Below are positions 29,634 through 38,439 of a DNA stretch of 64,000 nt, piece by piece. The stretch comes from Pseudomonas sp. J452. GTDB taxonomy: Bacteria; Pseudomonadota; Gammaproteobacteria; Pseudomonadales; Pseudomonadaceae. Position 1 is the first letter of the stretch. Every line of letters starts with the position of its first letter. The stretch lies in the NCBI RefSeq assembly GCF_024666525.1, contig NZ_CP088294.1, forward strand, positions 4,650,001-4,714,000, written 5' to 3'. The notes below the pieces were generated by a model. It had not been told where the DNA came from. It saw only the letters and a list, made by a program, of their open reading frames with translations, and ran no database searches. A program made the position numbers and the translations under genes.

Positions 29634-31207
29634 CTGGTCAGCTGCTCGACGCCCTGATCAAACAGCATCACGCGGTCGCGCCCGGCGGCCTTGGCGGCAT
29701 ACAGGGCCTGGTCGGCGCCTTTGACCAGCATCTCGGGGCCATCGCCCACTTGCGGCGTCAGTACATGCACACCAGCGCTCAGGCTCAGGCGCAGCCATGG
29801 GCAGCCGGCATGCACGATGGCCTGCGCCTCCAACGCGGCACGCACCTGTTCGGCCACCTGCAACGCCCCTTCGGCGTCGGTTTCCGGCAACAGCAGGCAA
29901 AACTCCTCGCCGCCATAGCGCACCGCCAGGTCCGCCGGGCGCTTCTGCCCGCCGCGAATGGCCTTGGCCACGGCACGCAGGCAGGCATCGCCGGCGGAAT
30001 GGCCGTAGATGTCGTTGTACTGTTTGAAGTAGTCGACATCGAACAGCACCAGCGCCAGTGGCCGCTGGTAGCGCGAGGCACGGGCGAACTCGTCGTCCAG
30101 GGCGCGAATGAAACGCCGGCGATTGCCCAACTGGGTTAGCTCGTCTTCCAGTGCCTGCTTTTCCAGACGCAGGTTGAAGGCACGCAAGGCATCGCGGGTG
30201 GCCAGCAGCTCGGCTGCGGTCTTCTGTCCCTGTTTGATCAGGCGGATCAGGTAAAAACCCAGCAGCAATAACAGACCGGCCAGCAGACTGATCACCACTA
30301 GCTGGCGGGCGGTGTCTGCGCGCCAGTCGGCGAGGATGTCCTGTTTGGCCAGGGCGGCCACCACCACCAGCGGATAGCCCTGAACCTGGCGGTAGCTGAA
30401 CAGCCGCTCGACGCCATCGAGCAGCGACGGCAGCATCGCCGTACCGGCCGGACTCTGCGGCAGCAGACGGCTGAAGATCTGGCCCTGGCTGATATCCGTG
30501 CCGATCGTCGATTCGCGGTAGGGGCTGCGCACCAGCACGATGCCGCTGTTCAGCACCAGGTTGATGGTGCCGTTTTCGCGGATATCGAAGGTGGCATAGA
30601 ACTGGCGCAGGTACTCGACGGAGATGGTCGCCAGCGCCACCCCGGCGAAATTGCCCTGGGCATCCTCCAGGCGCCGCGAGACCGGGATGATCCACTGGTT
30701 GTTGGTGCGACTGCGGATCGGCGGACCAATATGCGGGCCGTGATCATCCGGGTGGTCACGGTGAAAGATGAAGTACTCGCGGTCGGCATTGTTGGCCCCT
30801 TCAGGGATAGCGCCGAAGGAACTCACCAGCCAGTTGCCATCGCGGTCATAGGCGAACAGGCCGTGCAGCTCGGCCTGGCCGAAGACATGCTGGCGCATCA
30901 GGCCACCGAGGCGCTGCAGCTGCGCCGGACCGGTGCCATCCACCTGCAGGCGCTCGACCAGATCGAGCAGCACGGTGTCGGCCTTCTTCAGGCTATCGGC
31001 AGCCTGCCGCGCCAGCGCCGAGGCCAGGTTGGAGGTCTCGATCTGCGCATCGCGCATCTGGATGCTGCGGGCCTTCCAGATCAACCAGGCATCGGTGGCC
31101 ACCAGCGACAGACAAACCAGCACCACGAAAGCCCGCGCCAGCGGCAACACGGCCGGCTTGAGCAGCCAGCGGCGCCAAGGGTGGATATCGCGCGGTTCAT
31201 CGCTCAT
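29630..31207 (-). CDS. Membrane-bound diguanylate cyclase with a periplasmic Cache sensor
   Basis: The protein has 525 residues. The first membrane segment is at about 20-40 and a second at about 305-330. The periplasmic part between them is a PDC/Cache-like domain (YDRDGNWLVSSFG, VSRRLEDAQGNFAGVALATISVEYLRQFY). The C-terminal GGDEF domain (about 350-520) has GGEEF with a preceding RPAD I-site. It should make c-di-GMP in response to a small extracellular ligand. There is no clear ribosome-binding site at 31207. The stop region overlaps the racemase gene by four bases. Confidence 0.88.
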   Translation of the reverse strand: MSDEPRDIHPWRRWLLKPAVLPLARAFVVLVCLSLVATDAWLIWKARSIQMRDAQIETSNLASALARQAADSLKKADTVLLDLVERLQVDGTGPAQLQRLGGLMRQHVFGQAELHGLFAYDRDGNWLVSSFGAIPEGANNADREYFIFHRDHPDDHGPHIGPPIRSRTNNQWIIPVSRRLEDAQGNFAGVALATISVEYLRQFYATFDIRENGTINLVLNSGIVLVRSPYRESTIGTDISQGQIFSRLLPQSPAGTAMLPSLLDGVERLFSYRQVQGYPLVVVAALAKQDILADWRADTARQLVVISLLAGLLLLLGFYLIRLIKQGQKTAAELLATRDALRAFNLRLEKQALEDELTQLGNRRRFIRALDDEFARASRYQRPLALVLFDVDYFKQYNDIYGHSAGDACLRAVAKAIRGGQKRPADLAVRYGGEEFCLLLPETDAEGALQVAEQVRAALEAQAIVHAGCPWLRLSLSAGVHVLTPQVGDGPEMLVKGADQALYAAKAAGRDRVMLFDQGVEQLTS

Positions 31208-31273
31208 GGGTTGCTGCTAGCCGCTCCTGTTTGTAAAACGCTACTGTTTGAATAGAGGAAAGGTCGCCCCGGG

Positions 31274-31705
31274 TCAACCGAACGACCGCAGCACATGCAC
31301 CAGCAGACCGGCAGCGGCGCAGGCCAGCAGCACTTCGATCACCCCGCGTTTGAAGGCGAACAGCGCCACCCCGGCCGCCACCGCGAGTAGCGCCGATAGC
31401 CAGTCGAAGACCCCGGCAAAGCCCTGCGGCCACAGCACATGGTAGGCAAAGAACAGCGCCAGATTGAGGATCACCCCGACCACCGCGACGGTGATCGCGG
31501 TCAGCGGTGCGGTGAACTTCAGCTCGTTGTGGGTCGACTCCAGCAACGGCCCGCCGATCAAAATGAACAGGAAAGACGGCAGGAAGGTGAACCAGGTCAC
31601 CAGGCCCGCCGCCACTGCACCGCTGACCAACGCCGAGTCGGCGCCGAACACCGGCTGCAGGTAGGCGCCGACGAAGGCCACCACCATGATCAGCGGCCCC
31701 GCCGA
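31274..31705 (-). pseudogene. chrA: Remnant of a chromate transporter gene (chrA), C-terminal part only
   Basis: About 143 codons read as the C-terminal membrane part of a ChrA-type (CHR family) transporter: GPLIMVVAFVGAYLQPVFG, TWFTFLPSFLFILIGGPLLE and APLTAITVAVVGVILNL. Full-length ChrA proteins have about 390-450 residues. An in-frame TGA lies at 31706-31708 and no further ChrA-like sequence is seen upstream, so the N-terminal two-thirds is missing. An internal ATG at 31687 could start a 137-residue product, but it would lack the substrate path. The family call rests on recognised C-terminal motifs. Confidence 0.7.
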
Positions 31706-31870
31706 TCACCCTTGCCCCAGATATGCATTGCCAAAAATGCTCGCAAAAAGCCGTGACAGCTGCTCGACGCGGCAGGCGCGGACGGGAAAATGGCATGTTC
31801 GGCAAGGACGCCGGCGCCGCGGATGCATAAACTAGCGGCTATCTGCTTACCCTGCTGCCCGAGGTTCTCC

Positions 31871-33136
31871 ATGACAGACGTTGCTGCATCCTCCACCGCC
31901 ATCATCATCGGCGCCGGCCACGCCGGCGGCGAACTGGCCGTCAGCCTGCGCAACGAAGGCTGGAGCGGACGCATCCTGCTGATCGGCGAGGAAGCGCACC
32001 TGCCCTACCACCGCCCACCGCTGTCCAAGGCCTACCTGGCCGGCACTGTCGAGAAGAACAGCCTGTCGATCCGCCCGCAAGCGGCCTATGACAAGGCCAA
32101 TGTGGAAATCCTCAGTGGCGTGCGCGTCGATTCCATCGACCGGGCTAACAAGAACGTACAACTGGCCGATGGCCGCAGCCTGGCCTACAGCAAGCTGGTC
32201 ATCGCCACCGGCGGCCGCCCACGCCCGCTGGCCGTACCTCAGGCCAAAGCCGCCGAGGCCTGCAGCAACTTCCACTACCTGCGCACCCTCGACGATGTCG
32301 AGCTGATTCGCAGCCAGCTGGCTCCGGGCAAGCGCCTGGTGATAGTCGGCGGCGGCTATATCGGCCTGGAAGTGGCCGCCAGCGCCGTGCAGCAGGGTCT
32401 GCAGGTGCAGATCCTGGAAGCCATGCCGCGGGTGCTGCAGCGGGTCACCGCCGCCGAGCTGTCGGCCTACTACGAGCGCAAGCACCGTGAAGCCGGGGTG
32501 CAGATCCGCACCAATGTGCAGGTCAGTGACCTGGAGCTGGACGCCAGCGGCCAGGCCGTCAGCGCCGTGCTGTGCAGCGACGGCACGCGCATCGCCGCTG
32601 ACCTGGTGGTGGTCGGCATCGGCCTGCTCGCCAACACCGAGCTGGCCGCCGCCGCGGGTCTTGCGGTGGACAACGGCATTCTGGTCAACGAGTACGCGCA
32701 GACCTCGGACCCGGACATCTACGCCGCCGGCGACTGCACCAACCATCCCAACGCCCTGCTCGGCCGCCGCCTGCGCCTGGAGTCGGTGCCCAACGCCTTG
32801 GAGCAGTCGCGCTGCGCCGCCGCCGCGATCAACGGCAAGCTCAAGGCCTATGCTTCGGTGCCCTGGTTCTGGTCCGACCAGTTTGAGCTGAAACTGAAGA
32901 TGGTCGGCCTGTCCCAGGATTATCAGCAACTGGTGCTGCGCGGCACGCCGGACAGCGACAGCTTCTCGGCTTTCTACCTGAAGGACGGCAAGGTCATCGC
33001 CGCCGACACGGTCAACCGCCCGCAGGACTTCATGGCCGCCAAGCGTCTGATCGCCGAAGGCATCGTCCTCAGCGCCGCGCAGCTGGCCGATGACAGCAAA
33101 CCGCTGAAGGAGCTGCTGCCGCCCCCAGCGGCCTGA
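31871..33136 (+). CDS. Rubredoxin/ferredoxin reductase-like FAD-dependent oxidoreductase
   Basis: The protein has 421 residues. It has an N-terminal FAD motif (IIIGAGHAGGELAVSLR), a second NAD(P)H motif (VIVGGGYIGLEVAASAVQQG) near 160 and the FAD-contact DIYAAGDCTNH. The C-terminal domain is of the BphA4/rubredoxin reductase type (SVPNALEQSRCAAAAING, VPWFWSDQFELKLKMVG). It should pass electrons from NAD(P)H to a ferredoxin or rubredoxin; no partner oxygenase is nearby. GAGG lies six bases before the ATG. Confidence 0.9.
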   Translation: MTDVAASSTAIIIGAGHAGGELAVSLRNEGWSGRILLIGEEAHLPYHRPPLSKAYLAGTVEKNSLSIRPQAAYDKANVEILSGVRVDSIDRANKNVQLADGRSLAYSKLVIATGGRPRPLAVPQAKAAEACSNFHYLRTLDDVELIRSQLAPGKRLVIVGGGYIGLEVAASAVQQGLQVQILEAMPRVLQRVTAAELSAYYERKHREAGVQIRTNVQVSDLELDASGQAVSAVLCSDGTRIAADLVVVGIGLLANTELAAAAGLAVDNGILVNEYAQTSDPDIYAAGDCTNHPNALLGRRLRLESVPNALEQSRCAAAAINGKLKAYASVPWFWSDQFELKLKMVGLSQDYQQLVLRGTPDSDSFSAFYLKDGKVIAADTVNRPQDFMAAKRLIAEGIVLSAAQLADDSKPLKELLPPPAA

Positions 33137-33146
33137 GCCAGGCAAG

Positions 33147-33171
33147 AAAAACCGGCCAATAGGCCGGTTTT
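33147..33171. terminator. Rho-independent terminator after the reductase gene
   Basis: ACCGGCC-AATA-GGCCGGT stem, flanked by A5 on the left and T4 on the right, so it can act in both directions. It lies just past the stop at 33136. Confidence 0.85.
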
Positions 33172-33231
33172 GTAGCCCGGATGCAATCCGGGGACGGAGC
33201 TGCGGGCTGCCCCGGATTGCATCCGGGCTAC
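33172..33231. repeat. Inverted REP pair, GTAGCCCGGAT family
   Basis: GTAGCCCGGATGCAATCCGG at 33172-33192 faces its inverse at 33210-33231 with 17 bases between. It adjoins the terminator above. This is the complete doublet form of the half-sites at 7893 and 16749. Confidence 0.9.
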
Positions 33232-33253
33232 GCGGCGCTGGCGGCGGGTGAAG

Positions 33254-33290
33254 CCCCTCTCCCCAGCCCTCTCCCGTAAAGGTAGAGGGG
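33254..33290. repeat. REP-like palindrome, CCCCTCTCC family
   Basis: CCCCTCT at 33254-33260 pairs with AGAGGGG at 33284-33290. It lies in the last 100 bases before the synthase operon's terminal gene. Related sequence occurs at 5068 and 16658. Confidence 0.6.
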
Positions 33291-33341
33291 GTCAACCAGC
33301 CACTACGTACACCAACGCTTATCGCGCGGCGCCTGGCAGCG

Positions 33342-35396
33342 TCACGGAATCCACGACCACAGCTCGACATCGATAAAGCGGAAGATCGCCCGGGTAAAGG
33401 CCTTCCATACCGGCAACTCCTCACTGCCGACCTTGGCGTAGCCGGTCATGCCGGACTTCAGCTCGCCCTTGGGATTCTCGATCACGGTCAGCACCTTGAC
33501 GTACTTGCCGCCGGTCTTCTCGATCACGTTGGCGTCGATCTGCGTGACCTTGCCGTCGAAATAGCGATCGGAATAGGCCAGCGGCTTGACCTTGAGCATC
33601 GCGCCTTCCTGCACGTAGCCGATCTCGGTTTCCGGCACCTCGATCTCGGCAAACACCTGCTCGGACTTCTCGATCACCGCGAAGGTCTCGCCGGGGCCGA
33701 GGTACTTGCCGGTCTTCTGCTTGAGCAGCAGGGTAATCAGCTTGCCGGACATCGGTGCGCGCAGTTGCGAGCGCTCGATCTTCGCCTGGTACATCTCGCG
33801 CTCGCTGCGCCAGCGCTGCACCTGGGCCTCGGCGGCGGCAATCGAGTCTGGCGTGGCGCCGGTCTTGACCAGGGCCAGGTTGGCCTCGGAGACGCGGATC
33901 GCCATCATGTCCACTTCGTACTGGCGCTGCGCCTGCTCGGCCTGCTGCGCGGACACTCCGCCCTTGGCCAGCAGGGTGGCGTGGCGCTTGTGATTGGACA
34001 GGCTGAACTGCGCCTGGGTCCGCGCCATCTGCAAGCTCTGCTCGGCGACGGCCACTTCCTCGGCACGCGGGCGCGCCTTCAGTTCGGCGACCATGGCCTG
34101 TTCTTCGGCAATCCGCGCCTCGGCAATGCGCATCTGGCTTTCATAGTCGCCGGTGGCCAGACGGGCCAGCACCTGGCCGGCCTGGACTTCCTCACCGCCG
34201 TTGAACAGCACTTCAGTGACGATGCCATCGATGTCGGTGGCGACCTGCTGCTGCTCCACCGGCAGGATCACGAAGGAGCCGCCCGGTTCGTAGGGATAGG
34301 GCAGGAACAGACAAATCAGCAGCGACAGCAGCAACATCCGGCGGGTGTAGCGCACCAGCTTGTTAGCCGGCTTGAGGTTGATCTTGTTCTCCACGTCTTC
34401 CGGCAGGCGGCGGCGCTTCCAGCGCTCGTACTGCAGGGCACGCTCGTACATGGCGTTGGCCGAGCTGAACTTGCGGTAGGTCAGCACGCTCAGGTAGCCA
34501 ACCAGCAGCACGCAGACCAGCACCCCGGTGCCATTGAAATTCAGCTTCATCCAGCTGCCAACCATCAGCAGGGCCACCACGAACAGCAGGGTGGAATAGA
34601 GCAGCGAGGCCAGGCCGTAAGCCATCAGCGCGGTGTCGTTGGCCTCGCGGTAGGCATTGCCCTTGATCCGCCCGAACAGCGCCTTGAACGCCTTGCCGCG
34701 CAGTTGCGGCTCGTCCAGCAGCACGGCGATCAGGTGGTAACCACTGCTTTTCGACAGCGGGTTGAGGGTCAACAGCAGGGCCACCGCACTGACCACCGCC
34801 AGCGCCAGGCCGATGGTTGGCAACGAGCCCGTGGAAGAGCGGGTCAGGTACCAGATGAAAGTGCCGAGGCTGAACAGGGTCGCGCGCATCAGCACCGGGC
34901 CGGCATGCAGCCACAGGCGCTCGCGCCGCGTCAGGCCGATCAGGTTGCTGATCTTCGGCATGAAGCGTGGCAGGAAGCCGAGCATCAGCGCCACGGACAG
35001 ACTGTTGACCGTGCCGCGGTACTTCTGCGCGGTCAGGGCCAGGGTCAGGGTACACAGCAGGTTGACGGTGAACAGACTGAACAGCAGTTGGGCGATCGGC
35101 CCCAAGCCGGAGAGCCTGGTGAGCGCATCGCTCTGCACCAGGCTGAAGTTGCTGATGACGATGCCCAGGGCCATCACCAGCAGCAGCGGCAGGACGAAGA
35201 CCATGTACTTCAGCGGCTCGACCCACTCCAGCAGCGTCTTGAGCATGGCGCGCGGATTGAACAGGTGGAACACCGGGATCTGCAGGGTGTCATCCATGCC
35301 GGCGAAGCCGCGCACACCGGCCTGCAGCTTGTCGGCATCGCCCCCCCTTGCCATCATTCGAGGCGCCCGCCCGTGCGGCGGGCGCGGGTGCGGCAA
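33342..35396 (-). CDS. M50-like membrane domain fused to HlyD-type adaptor; C-terminal part of a split protein
   Basis: About 665 in-frame residues follow the G7 run (35341-35347); the open frame extends 5' to 35396 but shows no own start. A membrane region with about eight hydrophobic segments resembles the M50/YydH-type peptidase-like proteins that carry HlyD domains, including NPLSKSSGYHLIAVLLDEPQLR. The zinc HExxH motif is missing: CTLTLALTAQKYRG stands where it should be, and the later family Asp (DGY) is replaced by SGY. The last 310 residues are a HlyD-like membrane-fusion adaptor: a lipoyl half (TDIDGIVTEVLFNGGEEVQAGQVLARL), coiled coil and barrel (SGMTGYAKVG). An internal ATG at 35297 is a possible independent start. 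It is the last gene of the synthase operon and probably handles envelope transport. Confidence 0.75.
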   Translation of the reverse strand: MPHPRPPHGRAPRMMARGGDADKLQAGVRGFAGMDDTLQIPVFHLFNPRAMLKTLLEWVEPLKYMVFVLPLLLVMALGIVISNFSLVQSDALTRLSGLGPIAQLLFSLFTVNLLCTLTLALTAQKYRGTVNSLSVALMLGFLPRFMPKISNLIGLTRRERLWLHAGPVLMRATLFSLGTFIWYLTRSSTGSLPTIGLALAVVSAVALLLTLNPLSKSSGYHLIAVLLDEPQLRGKAFKALFGRIKGNAYREANDTALMAYGLASLLYSTLLFVVALLMVGSWMKLNFNGTGVLVCVLLVGYLSVLTYRKFSSANAMYERALQYERWKRRRLPEDVENKINLKPANKLVRYTRRMLLLSLLICLFLPYPYEPGGSFVILPVEQQQVATDIDGIVTEVLFNGGEEVQAGQVLARLATGDYESQMRIAEARIAEEQAMVAELKARPRAEEVAVAEQSLQMARTQAQFSLSNHKRHATLLAKGGVSAQQAEQAQRQYEVDMMAIRVSEANLALVKTGATPDSIAAAEAQVQRWRSEREMYQAKIERSQLRAPMSGKLITLLLKQKTGKYLGPGETFAVIEKSEQVFAEIEVPETEIGYVQEGAMLKVKPLAYSDRYFDGKVTQIDANVIEKTGGKYVKVLTVIENPKGELKSGMTGYAKVGSEELPVWKAFTRAIFRFIDVELWSWIP

Positions 35397-35856
35397 CCGC
35401 TGCCTTGGCCGCGTGCGAGGCCCCCGGCGCCTGGGTCTTGTCGCGGAACTTGGCGACTTTCTCCTCGAGCAGGCGCTGCAGGTCGGCCTGCAGCCGCTCG
35501 CGGTAGGGCTCGATCAGCGGATGAGAGGCCGCCGCCAGCCCCAGCAGACGCTGGTCGACCAGGTTGACCAGCAGCGCTTGCAGGTCATCGCGGCTGAACG
35601 GCTTGGAGAAGCGCCGCTCGTAGCTGGCCGCCAAGGCGTCGAATTCCTCGTCGACCTGGAGCATCTCGAGAACGAAGAACTGCCGGGTCTCGAACTCCCA
35701 GTGCAGCTCGCTGGCCGGGTCGCGCACCACATACAACGGCTCGTGCTTGCCGTTGCGCAGGTACACCGTAAGGCCCTTGCGCAGCAGCTGCGGCGTGGCG
35801 ATCTTGCGCGCGTCGCCGAGGTCGGATTGTTGCTTGGCCGAAATAGTGCCATTCAT
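35290..35856 (-). CDS. PqqD-like N-terminal part of the split HlyD protein
   Basis: The ATG at 35856 overlaps the TGA of the preceding hydrolase gene (ATGA), so translation is coupled. The first 100 residues resemble a PqqD-type winged-helix peptide chaperone domain (ATPQLLRKGLTVYLRNGKHEPLYVVRDP, FVLEMLQVDEEFDALAASYERRF), followed by a helix and an Ala/Pro linker. After the G7 run the frame goes to RCRQAAGRCARLRRHG and stops at 35290. Removing one G would join it to the M50-like/HlyD frame, giving one protein of about 837 residues. That joined form is the likely ancestral gene. Confidence 0.72.
   Translation of the reverse strand: MNGTISAKQQSDLGDARKIATPQLLRKGLTVYLRNGKHEPLYVVRDPASELHWEFETRQFFVLEMLQVDEEFDALAASYERRFSKPFSRDDLQALLVNLVDQRLLGLAAASHPLIEPYRERLQADLQRLLEEKVAKFRDKTQAPGASHAAKAAVAAPAPAARAGASNDGKGGRCRQAAGRCARLRRHG
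35341..35347 (-). other. Run of seven G at the frameshift site
   Basis: On the coding strand the run reads AAG GGG GGG C in the PqqD frame. Six G would give ...GGDADKLQ... and a continuous protein. A 9-bp stem (GCGCCCGCC/GGCGGGCGC) lies 15 bases 5' of the run in the mRNA (35363-35385). It could be an assembly error, a phase-variable tract or a slippage site; sequence alone cannot decide. Confidence 0.85.
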
Positions 35857-38435
35857 AGCGCAGGGCTTCCTTTTGACCGATCACGGATCCCGGCGCTGGG
35901 CGCGGCGGAGGTCATGGCTTTGCGCGGGGCGAAGAACACTTCGCAGCCGCCGCGCGGGTTGTCGATATAACGGTCGCCACCCAGTGGCCAGACTTTCGGG
36001 CCGAACGGGTTGGCAGCGCCAAGGAACAGGCCGTAGGGCGAGGAAACGATGGTGCGCATGCCGATGTTGTAGGGGTTGCCCATGCCATCGTTGGTCACCG
36101 GCACCCAGTTCTCGCCGTCGTAGCTGCGGTACAGGTCGAAGCCCGACTGGCGATTGAAGATGAACTCCTCGCCGACGCTGTTGACGATATTGAGGAACGG
36201 CGCCGGCCAGCTTTCGCGCCGCGCGTAGCCGAGCAGGCCACTCCAGTCGAAGGTCGACAAGTACAGCCAGCCCTCGTGCTCGGCCATACGCCAGAAGTAG
36301 CCGTTGAAGAAGTTGTCGAAGCCGGGCATATAGCCGGACAGCGGTTCCTTCCAGCCGTCGCTGGTCATCCGCGCGTCGCCGACCAGCAGGTCCCAGCTGT
36401 TGTCCGGGTGGATGCGGATCAGCTCCGGCGCAGCCGGGCCGACCCCGTTCTGCCGGTCGATACCGCCGCCCTGGATCGCACTGCCGACATACAGTGCGCC
36501 CTTGAACGCGTACATGCTCAGCACCGACTGGTTGAGCGGGCCGCGGTCGGCGCCGTCGGCTATCACTCGCTCCCAGTGGTAAGGCTTGCTCTCGCAGGTA
36601 CTGCGCCAGACCTGGAAGCCCTTGAGGTTGAAGGTACCGACGTACAGGTGATCATTGAAGGCGCACATCTCGAAGATGGTCTTGTTGCCATCGTCGCCGA
36701 AGCCGAAGTCGCTCGCTGCCTGCCACTGACCATCCTCCGGCGCCTCGCTCTCATAGACGATGGAGTGCGAGGAGACGTTGGGGTTGCCACCGCGCGAGCC
36801 GGCCGGCGTGGTGTACATACGACCCTTGAAGGCCACCATGGTACGGATGGTGGTCACCGGCAGGCCCATCAGGCCCGGTTCGCAGGTCGGCGTGAAGTTC
36901 AGTCCGTCTTCCGTGCGCAGCAGCAGCGGGCCGGGGCCCTTGGCCGGCGACCAGGTACTGACGAACAGGCCCGGCGGCCGGCCCTTGCTGCCCGGGTATA
37001 CGCACATGCCGCGAAAGCCCAGCTCACGGGGAATCTTCGAACCGTCGCTGCCGATGATGGTCGGCGCCTTGAACACCCGTTTCCATTCGTCCTTGCGCGG
37101 GTTGTAGCGCCAGATCTCGGCGTGCAGGTCGAGGTCGAAGGGGTTGGCCGGACACTCCACCGGCCAGGGATCCATGCTGATCGGCAGGCGCGCCTTCATC
37201 AGCGGGAAGTTGCCGCGGGTGGTGCCGATATACAGGTAATCGTTGAACCAGGCCATGGCATGGGCGTAGGCATTGACCCCGTCGCCGAAGCCGTTGCGGG
37301 CAATCAGCTGGAAATCGTCCTCACTGAGACCGGCTGGCACCCGCACCTTGCTCGGCAGGTTGAACATCGAGCCAGCCTGGACCTTGCGCGCCAGCACCTC
37401 GGCGATGAAGGCATTGAGGTGGTCGAGGGCATCGTCGAAGGCGGGGAATGGCCCCTGCTCCTTGCCCTCGCGGGTGGCATAGAACCACTGCTCCTCACGG
37501 TTGTAGATGCGGTCACTGCGGAAGAATGGCTTGGCGTCATCGTCCTCGGCACGGCCCTCGCGCTTACTGCTGACGCGACGCAGGAAGAACTCGAAAGAGC
37601 GGATCAGCTTCTGCGGCCGTGACGCCGGAAAAAAATGCCCGGCACCACGCACCAGGCGAAAATCCGCCCGCGGCCAGACGCTAAGCAACAGCTCGCCGGT
37701 GGTCACCGCCTGGGAGCGCTCGCCGTAGATGGCCAGCAGCGGGAAATGCAGCTGGTGCAGGCGCTCCACCACCAGACCGTCGTCGCCCATCAATTCATCC
37801 TGGGCAGAGGTGGTTTCCAGCAGTTTCACCCACTGGTCGGCGGTGCGTTTTCCGGAGCTGCCCATCAGCGGGTTGATCAGTTCGCGCAGGGCCTCCGGCA
37901 GCTCGCGCTGGTTCAGCTGCAGGGTCGCCGCCTCCTTGAGCAGGCGGTAACCGAAATAGGGTTCGCGGGTATTCAGCGGTATTCCGTTGTCGTCGAGGAT
38001 GCGCTGGATATGCTCGGCATAGCGCCAGTCGCTGCCCACATTGCGAATGGCGGCGATGTGGGTGTCGGCGATGGTCAGGCTGAGAAAGCGTTGCGGCTGC
38101 TCGCAGGCCAGGTTCAGCGCGATGGTGCCGCCAAAACTGTGGGCGATGAAGTGCGCCCGTTCGATGCCCAGGTGTTCCAGCAGCAGGCGCAGGTCCTCGG
38201 CCTGTTCGGCCGGGGTGTAGCCCGTTGCGCTCATGCTGGAACGGCCGTGGCCGCGCAGGTCATACATGGTCACCCGGTAGTTGCGGGCCAGCGCATGGCC
38301 GACCTGCATGTACCAGAAGGCCAAATTGGCGGCGAGGCCGTGGATCAGCACCACATCCTCGACCTTGCCGCCTTCACGCTCGCATGCCAGCTGCTGGTAG
38401 TGCAGCTTGATGCCATTGACCTCCGCCATCGCCAT
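35853..38435 (-). CDS. Alpha/beta hydrolase fused to a DUF6316-like module and a propeller-like domain
   Basis: The protein has 860 residues. Residues 1-285 are an alpha/beta hydrolase: VLIHGLAANLAFWY (oxyanion HG), MYDLRGHGRSS, nucleophile in AHSFGGT, late His in RGAGHFFPAS. Residues 300-345 match DUF6316 (FFRSDRIYNREEQWFYATREGKEQGPF). Residues 360-850 hold repeated aromatic beta-rich segments (MAWFNDYLYIGTT, CAFNDHLYVGTFNLKG, MYAFKGALYVGSA, HEGWLYLSTFDWSG) spaced like blades of a beta-propeller. No signal peptide is seen. The stop overlaps the next gene by four bases; the upstream gene ends four bases before its start. It may release or modify the synthase product as a thioesterase-like enzyme; that role is inferred. 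Confidence 0.82.
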   Translation of the reverse strand: MAMAEVNGIKLHYQQLACEREGGKVEDVVLIHGLAANLAFWYMQVGHALARNYRVTMYDLRGHGRSSMSATGYTPAEQAEDLRLLLEHLGIERAHFIAHSFGGTIALNLACEQPQRFLSLTIADTHIAAIRNVGSDWRYAEHIQRILDDNGIPLNTREPYFGYRLLKEAATLQLNQRELPEALRELINPLMGSSGKRTADQWVKLLETTSAQDELMGDDGLVVERLHQLHFPLLAIYGERSQAVTTGELLLSVWPRADFRLVRGAGHFFPASRPQKLIRSFEFFLRRVSSKREGRAEDDDAKPFFRSDRIYNREEQWFYATREGKEQGPFPAFDDALDHLNAFIAEVLARKVQAGSMFNLPSKVRVPAGLSEDDFQLIARNGFGDGVNAYAHAMAWFNDYLYIGTTRGNFPLMKARLPISMDPWPVECPANPFDLDLHAEIWRYNPRKDEWKRVFKAPTIIGSDGSKIPRELGFRGMCVYPGSKGRPPGLFVSTWSPAKGPGPLLLRTEDGLNFTPTCEPGLMGLPVTTIRTMVAFKGRMYTTPAGSRGGNPNVSSHSIVYESEAPEDGQWQAASDFGFGDDGNKTIFEMCAFNDHLYVGTFNLKGFQVWRSTCESKPYHWERVIADGADRGPLNQSVLSMYAFKGALYVGSAIQGGGIDRQNGVGPAAPELIRIHPDNSWDLLVGDARMTSDGWKEPLSGYMPGFDNFFNGYFWRMAEHEGWLYLSTFDWSGLLGYARRESWPAPFLNIVNSVGEEFIFNRQSGFDLYRSYDGENWVPVTNDGMGNPYNIGMRTIVSSPYGLFLGAANPFGPKVWPLGGDRYIDNPRGGCEVFFAPRKAMTSAAPSAGIRDRSKGSPAL

Positions 38436-38439
38436 AGCG

